DNA of 64,000 bases from Halomonas getboli. Its GTDB lineage: Bacteria; Pseudomonadota; Gammaproteobacteria; Pseudomonadales; Halomonadaceae. Each line of letters starts with the position of its first letter. Position 1 is the stretch's first letter. A program made the translations under genes and the position numbers. Positions 52,581 to 59,757 of the stretch are shown in pieces. A model generated the notes under the pieces. The model saw only the letters and a program-made list of their open reading frames with translations, did no database searches and was not told where the DNA came from. Location of the stretch: NCBI RefSeq assembly GCF_023094245.1, contig NZ_JALMEW010000004.1, forward strand, positions 62,001 to 126,000, in the 5' to 3' direction.

Positions 52581-53927
52581 ATGAAGATCACCATCTTTGG
52601 TTCCGGATACGTAGGACTCGTCACCGGCGCCTGCCTCGCCGAAGTCGGCCATGAAGTGATGTGTGTCGATGTGGACGCCGACAAGGTGGCCCGCCTCAGC
52701 CAGGGCGAGGTGCCGATCTACGAGCCGGGCCTCGAGAGCCTGATCCACCAGAACCTGGACGCCGGCCGCCTGCATTTCACCAACGATGCCAAGGCCGCGG
52801 TCGAGTTCGGCCTGCTGCAGTTCATCGCCGTGGGCACGCCCTCCGACGAGGACGGCAGCGCCGACCTGCGCCACGTGCTCAAGGTCGCCGAGACCATCGC
52901 CACTCACATGACCGAATACCGCATTATCGTCGACAAGTCGACGGTACCGGTCGGCACCGCCGGCAAGGTGGCGGACACCGTGGCCGCGACCCTCGAAGCG
53001 CGCGGCGCGAGCCTCGACTTCGACGTCTGCTCCAACCCCGAATTCCTCAAGGAAGGCGCCGCCATCGAGGACTTCTCCCGCGGTTCGCGCATCGTGGTGG
53101 GCACCGAGTCCGAGCGCGTGCGCCAGGTCATGCGCGAGTGCTACGGGCCCTACAACCGTCAGCGCGACAAGCTGATGTTCATGGGCGTACGCAGCGCCGA
53201 ACTGACCAAGTACGCCGCCAACGCCATGCTGGCCACCAAGATCAGCTTCATCAACGAGATGGCCAACCTGGCCGAGCGCCTGGGCGCCGACATCGAGGAA
53301 GTGCGCCACGGCATCGGCAGCGATCCGCGCATCGGCTACCACTTCATCTATCCGGGCTGCGGCTACGGCGGCTCCTGCTTCCCCAAGGACGTCAAGGCGC
53401 TGGCCCATACCGCCGAGGCCGCCGGCCACCCGGCGCACCTGATCAACGCCGTCGAGCAGGTCAACGCGCGCCAGAAGAGCCGCCTGTTCGAGATGCTCAG
53501 CGACGCCTTCGACGGCGACCTGGCCGGCAAGACCATCGCCCTGTGGGGTCTGGCCTTCAAGCCCAACACCGACGACATGCGCGAAGCGCCCAGCCGCGCG
53601 CTGATGGAAGCCCTGTGGCAGGCCGGCGCCCGCGTCCAGGCCTACGACCCCGAAGCCGCCGAGGAGTGCCTGCGGATCTACGGCAACCGCGAGGACCTGG
53701 ACCTCACCGAGAATCGCGACGAGACCCTCGAGGGCGCTCACGCGCTGGTCATCTGCACCGAGTGGAAGGCCTTCCGCACCGTCGACTTCGCCAGGCTGCG
53801 CGAGCGCCTGATCGCTCCGGTGGTGGTCGACGGCCGCAATCTCTTCTCGCCCCAGAGCGCCCAGCAGGCCGGGCTCACCTACTACGCCATCGGTCGAGGC
53901 GCTTCCGTCCGTCCCGTCGCGTCCTGA
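52581..53927 (+). CDS. ugd: UDP-glucose 6-dehydrogenase
   Basis: This 448-residue enzyme has the NAD motif GSGYVGLV (7-14), [17 protein letters not shown], and the active-site [13 protein letters not shown] with the catalytic cysteine at 266. These match UDP-glucose dehydrogenases of the Ugd/TuaD group; AlgD, the GDP-mannose dehydrogenase of alginate loci, differs at each site. It oxidises UDP-glucose to UDP-glucuronate with two NAD+. It lies nine bases before the Alg8-like gene, replacing algD as first gene of the operon. Substrate is by motif only; UDP-sugar specificity needs measurement. Confidence 0.9.
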   Translation: MKITIFGSGYVGLVTGACLAEVGHEVMCVDVDADKVARLSQGEVPIYEPGLESLIHQNLDAGRLHFTNDAKAAVEFGLLQFIAVGTPSDEDGSADLRHVLKVAETIATHMTEYRIIVDKSTVPVGTAGKVADTVAATLEARGASLDFDVCSNPEFLKEGAAIEDFSRGSRIVVGTESERVRQVMRECYGPYNRQRDKLMFMGVRSAELTKYAANAMLATKISFINEMANLAERLGADIEEVRHGIGSDPRIGYHFIYPGCGYGGSCFPKDVKALAHTAEAAGHPAHLINAVEQVNARQKSRLFEMLSDAFDGDLAGKTIALWGLAFKPNTDDMREAPSRALMEALWQAGARVQAYDPEAAEECLRIYGNREDLDLTENRDETLEGAHALVICTEWKAFRTVDFARLRERLIAPVVVDGRNLFSPQSAQQAGLTYYAIGRGASVRPVAS

Positions 53928-53936
53928 GGCCTCGCC

Positions 53937-55859
53937 ATGTCGAAGCTCCCTGACCACACCTCCGTCGCCAGCAAGGTGACGGAGCTCACCGCCCTGCTGC
54001 TGCTGCTGGCCCTGCTGGTGGTGCTGCTCACCGAGCTGCCGCCCGAGGTCTTCTCGCCGGCGTCGAAGAGCTTCTTCTTCGCCATCGGGGCCATCGGCGC
54101 CTGGCGCTACTCCTGGTGGTTCGTCCAGGCGTTGCGCTCGGTGTGGTACAACCGGCGCGTCTTCCCGCGGCTGCGCGCCGCGGCGGACGCCGCCGGCGAG
54201 GCCGGCAAGCCCAGCGAGCTGTACGTGCTGTGCACCTCGTTCCGCATCGACGCCGACGTCAGCTACCGGGTCTACGAGGCGCTGGTGCGCGAGGTGCGCG
54301 ACTACGGCGTTCCGACCACCATCTTCGCCTCGCTGTCCGACCGCACCGACGTCGACATCATCACCCACGTGATGGACGACATGGGCTGGCCCGCCAACGT
54401 CGAGCTGCGCTACATGTTCCAGAAGGGCGATGGCAAGCGCTCGGCCATGGCCGAGGTGCTGCGCGCCATCTCGCGCCGCGCCCCGGCCCCGGACGCGCTG
54501 CTGGTCTCGATGGACGGCGACATCCTGCTCGAGCCCGACACCCTCGAGCGCTCGCTGTCGTTCTTTCGCACCAACGAGGACCTGGGCGCGCTGACCACCA
54601 ACAACAGCGCCATCGTCACCGGCGGCGACGCCACCAAGGAGTGGTACGACCTGCGCTACGCCCAGCGTCACCTGGTGATGAGCTCCGGCTCGGTGTCGCG
54701 CCGGCTGCTGGTGCTGACCGGCCGCTACAGCGCCTTCCGCCTCGACCTCGCCACCCAGCCGAGCTTCATCGAGCTGGTGGAGAACGACCGCGTCGACCAC
54801 TGGCGCTTCGGCAACTTCAAGTTCCTCTCGGGTGACGACAAGTCGACCTGGTACTGGCTGCTCAAGAACGGCTGGCGGATGCTCTACCTGCCGGACGTCT
54901 ACGTCACCGGGTTCGAGGAGCTGCCGGACCGCCGCCGCTTCTTCAAGTCGACCACCGATCTGATGCGCCGCTGGTACGGCAACATGCTGCGCACCAGCGG
55001 CCGGGCGATCGCCCTGGGGCCGCGCCCGATGGGCATGTTCACCTGGTGGAGCCTGGTCGACCAGCGCCTCTCCATGTGGACGACCCTGATCGGCCCCACG
55101 GTGGCGATCCTGGTGACCCTGTTCGTGCGGCCCTCGTTCATCTTCGCCTACGCGCTGTGGATCCTGTTCACGCGCAGCATCTCGACGCTGATCCTGGCCT
55201 GGCAGCGCGGCCGCTTCAGCCTGCTGTGGATCCCGCTGATCTACTACAACCAGGTGTTCGGCGCCCTGCTCAAGACCTACGTCAGCTTCCGCTTCAACCG
55301 CCAGAAGTGGTCGCGTCAGGGCATCTCCGCCGGCGAGCCGAACGACCCGGTCGCGGTCCGCCGCCAGCGGCGCATGGGCCACGTGCTGCACGGCGCCTTC
55401 ATCGCGGTGATGCTCTACGTGCTGGTGCTGGCCACCGGCGTGATGCAGCCGCCGGACCGCACTGCCATGGCCATCCTCGAAGGCCCCGCCGAGGCCCAGG
55501 CTGACACCGGCACCGCCAATCGCTGGCTGGCGATGATCCTCGCCGACGGCTCCGACAGCGGTGACGTCACGCTGCCGCCGGAACGCCTGGCGCTGGACGA
55601 AGGCCTGCTGGACGTCGCCGCCACCACAGAGCGCATGCGCACCGAGCGCCTCAGCGGCGCCGCCGGCGACGAGCCGACCACGCTCGAGGTCAGCCCCGGC
55701 CTGGCCCGCCACCTCCACGATGCCGACGGCCGCGCCCTGGCCCTCGACGCCGGCGAGACCGTGAGCTGCGACCCGACGCGGGGCTGCGCCCTCGAACTCG
55801 ACGACCGCTCGGTTGGCCTCGTCGACCTGAACATCCGCATGCAACCCGGCCGCTCCTGA
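53937..55859 (+). CDS. alg8: Alg8-like processive glycosyltransferase with C-terminal extension
   Basis: This 640-residue GT2 protein has membrane helices at the N-terminus, a cytoplasmic catalytic domain with DGD (193-195) and DDK (300-302, in LSGDDKSTWYW), and RRWYGNM (344-350), then a further helix set to about residue 502. The DGD and DDK positions correspond to residues reported essential in Pseudomonas Alg8. After residue 503 there is about a 138-residue tail, absent from the roughly 494-residue Alg8, with no recognised motif. It should polymerise and export a uronate polymer, here probably from UDP-glucuronate. Conserved membrane and catalytic parts argue for function. Confidence 0.85.
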   Translation: MSKLPDHTSVASKVTELTALLLLLALLVVLLTELPPEVFSPASKSFFFAIGAIGAWRYSWWFVQALRSVWYNRRVFPRLRAAADAAGEAGKPSELYVLCTSFRIDADVSYRVYEALVREVRDYGVPTTIFASLSDRTDVDIITHVMDDMGWPANVELRYMFQKGDGKRSAMAEVLRAISRRAPAPDALLVSMDGDILLEPDTLERSLSFFRTNEDLGALTTNNSAIVTGGDATKEWYDLRYAQRHLVMSSGSVSRRLLVLTGRYSAFRLDLATQPSFIELVENDRVDHWRFGNFKFLSGDDKSTWYWLLKNGWRMLYLPDVYVTGFEELPDRRRFFKSTTDLMRRWYGNMLRTSGRAIALGPRPMGMFTWWSLVDQRLSMWTTLIGPTVAILVTLFVRPSFIFAYALWILFTRSISTLILAWQRGRFSLLWIPLIYYNQVFGALLKTYVSFRFNRQKWSRQGISAGEPNDPVAVRRQRRMGHVLHGAFIAVMLYVLVLATGVMQPPDRTAMAILEGPAEAQADTGTANRWLAMILADGSDSGDVTLPPERLALDEGLLDVAATTERMRTERLSGAAGDEPTTLEVSPGLARHLHDADGRALALDAGETVSCDPTRGCALELDDRSVGLVDLNIRMQPGRS

Positions 55860-55905
55860 CCTCGCAGGCAGCCGCCGGGGGGCACCTCCAGGAGAGAGAT
55901 TCCCC

Positions 55906-57483
55906 ATGACCGACTACTACGCCGACAACCACGATCGAAGCGAGCCCACCCTGGGCGATCAGCGCAGCGAGAATTCACGCGACATCCCCCGCGATCACGG
56001 TCGGGCCGAGCGGCGCGGTGCCGGCACCGGCCAGGCGCCCGGGGCCGGCATCGCCCACGAGCGCCGCGACGAACGCCGCTACATCCGCGTGACCCGCGCC
56101 TTCCAGGTGCAGATGGACGACGGCCAGGTGTTCGACGGCCTCGACCTCTCCCAGGGCGGTTTCGCCCTGCACAGCCGACGCCCGATCCGCGTGGGCGCCC
56201 GGGTCAAGGCCTCGCTGCTGCTGCTGGCCGGCGGCGCCGAGATGATCGTGCCCGTATCCGCCGAATGTCGTCACTGCACGGCCACCGAACAAGGCCACAC
56301 CGCCGGCTTCGAGATCACCGACATCAGCCCCGGCCACCTGGAACTGCTGCGGCGCATGGTCCGCGCCAGCCTCAGCGGCCGCGAGCTCGACCTGGAAGGC
56401 CTGATGACCGGCGAGGACCCGCAGACGCCGCGCAAGCGCGGCAGCGCCGGCCAGCCGCAGCCGGCCCAGCGTCCACCCAAGCCGCTGGGCCGCTACGTGG
56501 CGTTGTTCATGGCCCTCGGCGTGCTGGGGGTGGTGGCGGCCGCCACGGCCTATCGCAACTTCATGCTGATCGAGCCGAGCTTCGCCGCCGTGACCGCGCC
56601 GCGCATCGATATCCGCGCGCCGGGGCCGGGCATCCTCCAGGCCCACGATCTCCAGGCCGGCGACCGGGTCGAGCGCGACGAGAAGCTGACCAGCGTCAAG
56701 AACGTCGACCTCGAGTCGGACCTGATCCTGGCCCAGGCCGCCCAGAGCTATAACAGCCAGCTGATCGACAACCTCCAGGAGAACCTCGACGCCGGCAACG
56801 GCCAGGTCAGCCTGGCCAACTCCGCCAAGCCGACCAACGGCGAGTCGGTGAGCTTCGAGACGGTATCGCCGGAGATCGCCCGGGCGCGCATCGACCAGTT
56901 CGAGACCGCACGCGACTTCCAGAACTCGCGGATCACCGCGCTGGAGGCCCGCCAGTCGCAGAACGAGGTCTATAGCCCCTGCGATTGCCTGGTCGCCTGG
57001 GCGCTGAGCAGCTCCGACGGCACCTACATCAACGAGAGCGAGCGCATCATGACGCTCATCCGCACCGGCGATAACGACATCATGGTCGAGGCCCTGGTGC
57101 ACATGGACGACATCGACCGCATCGGCCCGGACCAGAAGGCCTACATCTCGCTGCCCAACACCGCCGGCCCGATCAGCGCCCGGGTGCGCAGCGTGGCGCT
57201 GGACATCGAACGCCAGCCGCGCGCCGGCTTCCCCAGCTGGGTACGCCAGCAGCAGAACGTGGCCAGCGTGCTGCTGGTGCCCGAGGAGCCGCTGCCGGCC
57301 GACAGCGTCGGCACCCCGGTCGACGTGCGCTTCACCGAGACCCCGCTGATCGGCACTGCCTCCGAATGGGTCTGGCAGGGCGCCCGCTCCGTCGGCCAGC
57401 TGTTCGGCGGCCTGGTCGAGCGCTTCACCGACGCCGACAACGACGAGGCACCGCTCGCCGGCGAGGAACGCCAGGCCAGCTGA
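55906..57483 (+). CDS. alg44: Alg44-like PilZ/HlyD copolymerase subunit
   Basis: This 525-residue protein has an N-terminal PilZ domain: RRDERRYIR (53-61) supplies the RxxxR half and DLSQGG (80-85) the DxSxxG half, so c-di-GMP binding looks intact. One membrane helix lies at about residues 166-186 (VALFMALGVLGVVAAATAY) and the rest is a periplasmic HlyD-like region. It should be the c-di-GMP receptor that activates the Alg8-like polymerase. The first about 45 residues are charged and disordered, longer than in Alg44. It follows alg8 by 46 bases with a GGAGAGAGATTCCCC binding site. Confidence 0.88.
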   Translation: MTDYYADNHDRSEPTLGDQRSENSRDIPRDHGRAERRGAGTGQAPGAGIAHERRDERRYIRVTRAFQVQMDDGQVFDGLDLSQGGFALHSRRPIRVGARVKASLLLLAGGAEMIVPVSAECRHCTATEQGHTAGFEITDISPGHLELLRRMVRASLSGRELDLEGLMTGEDPQTPRKRGSAGQPQPAQRPPKPLGRYVALFMALGVLGVVAAATAYRNFMLIEPSFAAVTAPRIDIRAPGPGILQAHDLQAGDRVERDEKLTSVKNVDLESDLILAQAAQSYNSQLIDNLQENLDAGNGQVSLANSAKPTNGESVSFETVSPEIARARIDQFETARDFQNSRITALEARQSQNEVYSPCDCLVAWALSSSDGTYINESERIMTLIRTGDNDIMVEALVHMDDIDRIGPDQKAYISLPNTAGPISARVRSVALDIERQPRAGFPSWVRQQQNVASVLLVPEEPLPADSVGTPVDVRFTETPLIGTASEWVWQGARSVGQLFGGLVERFTDADNDEAPLAGEERQAS

Positions 57484-57548
57484 GCCCAGGCATCGCTTCC
57501 CGAGAACATTCCGGCCGCCCGCGCGGCGGCCTCCGACAGGAGCCCGAT

Positions 57549-58433
57549 ATGTCAGCCGAACACGTCACCCCGAGCAAGCGCCCCCTGGCCCTGCTGATGC
57601 TGGCCCTGCTGCCCGGCCTCGGCACGCCGGCCCTGGCCGAGGGCAAGGGCCCCGCACTCACCACGCCCAGCGTGGCGGCATGCTCGACCCGCTATCCGCT
57701 GGTCGCCTCGCCTTCCCCCGCCCTGCGGGCCGAGGACGCCCAGGCCGCCATCCGCGACGGCTTCGGCACCCACCGCGACTGGGGCACCGACAACGCCGAG
57801 CGGCTCGACGCCGGCGAGACCGGCCTCGACGAGGCCGGCCTGCGCATCCACTACCCCGAGGGCACCTCGTCGCCGGGTGACACCCAGAAGGGCGGCGCAG
57901 GCTTCTACGCCGCACCGCCGGGCCTGGCCGGGGCCGAACGCGCCTGCCTGCAGTACCGGGTGCGCTTCGAGCCGGGCTTCGACTTCGTCAAGGGCGGCAA
58001 GCTGCCCGGCCTCTACGGCGGCGAGGCACCCAGCGGCGGCGAGGAGGCCGACGGCGAGAACGGCTTCTCGATGCGCTACATGTGGCGAGCCAACGGCCAG
58101 GGCGAGCTCTACGAGTATGCCGTCGACCAGCACGAGGACTACGGCAAGTCGGTCGGCCGCGGCCGCTGGCGCTTCCCCACCGGCCAGTGGGTGACCCTGG
58201 AGCAGGAGATCGTGCTCAACGATCCCGGCCAGGACAACGGCGTGGCCCGGGTGTGGGTGGACGGCCATCCGATCCTCGAGCAGCACGGCCTCACCTATCG
58301 CACCAGCGAGGCGGTGACCATCGACGGCCTGATGTTCTCGACCTTCTTCGGCGGCCACGGCAAGGACTGGCGCACGCCCCGCGATCAGTACGCCGACTTC
58401 GCCGGCTTCCGTTTCTACGCCCCCCGATCCTGA
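57549..58433 (+). CDS. Exported polysaccharide lyase, PL14-like
   Basis: This 294-residue protein has a signal peptide (near ALA-E) and one beta-jelly-roll lyase domain. FDFVKGGKLPGLYGGEAPS, RYMWRANGQGELYEYAV and DGLMFSTFFGGHGKDW are the signature segments I know from fungal and viral PL14-type lyases (PL20 is a close alternative). These families cleave polyuronates, including glucuronan. It lies between alg44 and the AlgL-type lyase; its stop shares bases with the region of the next start. It should trim or degrade polymer in the periplasm. Confidence 0.78.
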   Translation: MSAEHVTPSKRPLALLMLALLPGLGTPALAEGKGPALTTPSVAACSTRYPLVASPSPALRAEDAQAAIRDGFGTHRDWGTDNAERLDAGETGLDEAGLRIHYPEGTSSPGDTQKGGAGFYAAPPGLAGAERACLQYRVRFEPGFDFVKGGKLPGLYGGEAPSGGEEADGENGFSMRYMWRANGQGELYEYAVDQHEDYGKSVGRGRWRFPTGQWVTLEQEIVLNDPGQDNGVARVWVDGHPILEQHGLTYRTSEAVTIDGLMFSTFFGGHGKDWRTPRDQYADFAGFRFYAPRS

Positions 58434-58447
58434 TGCCGAGGAGCCCC

Positions 58448-59710
58448 ATGTCTCTTCCTACCAGCGGCCCACGCCGCGGCGCCCTGCCCCAGCGCCTGCT
58501 CGCCGGCCTGTCCCTGGCCCTGTGCGGGCTGGGCGCGGGCGGGCTGCCCACGGCTCAGGCCATGACCCTCGAGGCGCGCGCCAAGCTCGACCTCTCGGAC
58601 TACGAGGTCACGGCCCCCGACGCCTCCTACTTCGACGTCGAGCAGCGCATGGCGCTGCTCGAGGACACCGATAACCCGATCCTGCTTCAGGAGATCGACC
58701 GGCTGTCGACGGGCACCAGCTGCGAGCAGCTGCTGCAGTACAAGCCGATCGACACCCGCATGCGGATTCCCGGCTACTATCCCAGCCCCAAGGAGTGGGA
58801 GCTGGCCTCGGAGCCGCTGTTCCAGTTCGAGGACAACGTCTCTCACCTGGCCGGCAGCTACGTCGCCACCGGTGACGACTACTACGCCGAGTGCCTGGTG
58901 CGCTTTCTCGACAAGTGGTCCCAGGACGAGGCACTGACCAACTTCTACTACGACTCCATGGAGCCCCAGGCCTGGTTCGCCACCGAGTCGATGATCTTCG
59001 CCGCGGCCCTGGCCTACTCGGTGGTGCGCCCCGAGATCGAGGGCATGCAGGAGGAGCGCGAACGCATCGAGACCTGGCTCAACGAGCTGGCCCACCAGCA
59101 TTCCGATATCCAGGGCCAGCCCGGCAACAGCTGCTGCAACAACCACTTCTACCGCCGGGCGCTCTACGCCAGCATGGTCGGCGTGCTGACCGAGGATAAC
59201 GACCTGTTCCGCTTCGGCGTCAGCGCCATCTACTCCGCCCTGCACGACATCACCCAGGAAGGCGCGCTGCCGATGGAGATCGCCCGCGGCCGGCGTGCGA
59301 CCCACTACCAGAACTACGCGCTGCTCTACCTGATCACCAACATGCGGGTCATCGAGCGCCAGGGCTACGACATCTTCAACCTGGAGGTCGACGGCCACAC
59401 CATCCGCGACGCCGTCAACTTCGCCCTGAGGGCCTTCGAGAGCCCCGAGGCGCTGGGCGACATGGCGCCCCATGAGCAGTACACCGGCTTTCTCAAGGAC
59501 AGCCAGTACTTCTCGTGGATGGAGATCTACCAGGACCGCTATCACGATCCGCGGATCGCCGACTTCATCCGCCGGCAGCGTCCCATCTACAACCGCAGCG
59601 CCGGTGGCTACATGACGCTCTACGTCATGGACCCCGACGCCCAGCAGAACATCGTCATGGATGAGAAGCAGCGCGAGGACGCCGCCTTCAAGGGCCTGAG
59701 CGAGCAGTAA
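58448..59710 (+). CDS. algL: Exported polyuronate lyase, AlgL-like (PL5)
   Basis: The 420-residue protein has a signal peptide (near AQA-M) and an alpha-toroid PL5 domain. Residues N232-H233 (CCNNHFY) and R280 and Y287 (RGRRATHYQNY) keep the spacing of the catalytic N, H, R, Y of characterised alginate lyases, so it is probably active. The ATG follows GAGGAG closely; an ATG five codons earlier overlaps the previous stop. It likely clears polymer in the periplasm or sets chain length. Some PL5 enzymes also cut polyglucuronate, so mannuronate is not a safe assumption. Confidence 0.82.
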   Translation: MSLPTSGPRRGALPQRLLAGLSLALCGLGAGGLPTAQAMTLEARAKLDLSDYEVTAPDASYFDVEQRMALLEDTDNPILLQEIDRLSTGTSCEQLLQYKPIDTRMRIPGYYPSPKEWELASEPLFQFEDNVSHLAGSYVATGDDYYAECLVRFLDKWSQDEALTNFYYDSMEPQAWFATESMIFAAALAYSVVRPEIEGMQEERERIETWLNELAHQHSDIQGQPGNSCCNNHFYRRALYASMVGVLTEDNDLFRFGVSAIYSALHDITQEGALPMEIARGRRATHYQNYALLYLITNMRVIERQGYDIFNLEVDGHTIRDAVNFALRAFESPEALGDMAPHEQYTGFLKDSQYFSWMEIYQDRYHDPRIADFIRRQRPIYNRSAGGYMTLYVMDPDAQQNIVMDEKQREDAAFKGLSEQ

Positions 59711-59757
59711 GCGCTCGCCCGCCGACGTTCATCCATTACCCCGAGGCAACCAACATC

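Noticed and set aside
52581..53927. AlgD (GDP-mannose dehydrogenase) identity for the first exopolysaccharide gene
   Set aside because: The active-site segment is [13 protein letters not shown] and the NAD and substrate segments follow Ugd/TuaD; AlgD has a different pattern (for example FAFGGSCLPKDV and TNPEFLRES).
52431..55907. A 1158-codon open frame antisense to ugd and the Alg8-like gene
   Set aside because: Its sequence is low-complexity (G, A, V, H, Q, R rich) with no domain, and the plus-strand genes have clear motifs. Long antisense frames are expected in GC-rich DNA with strong third-position bias.
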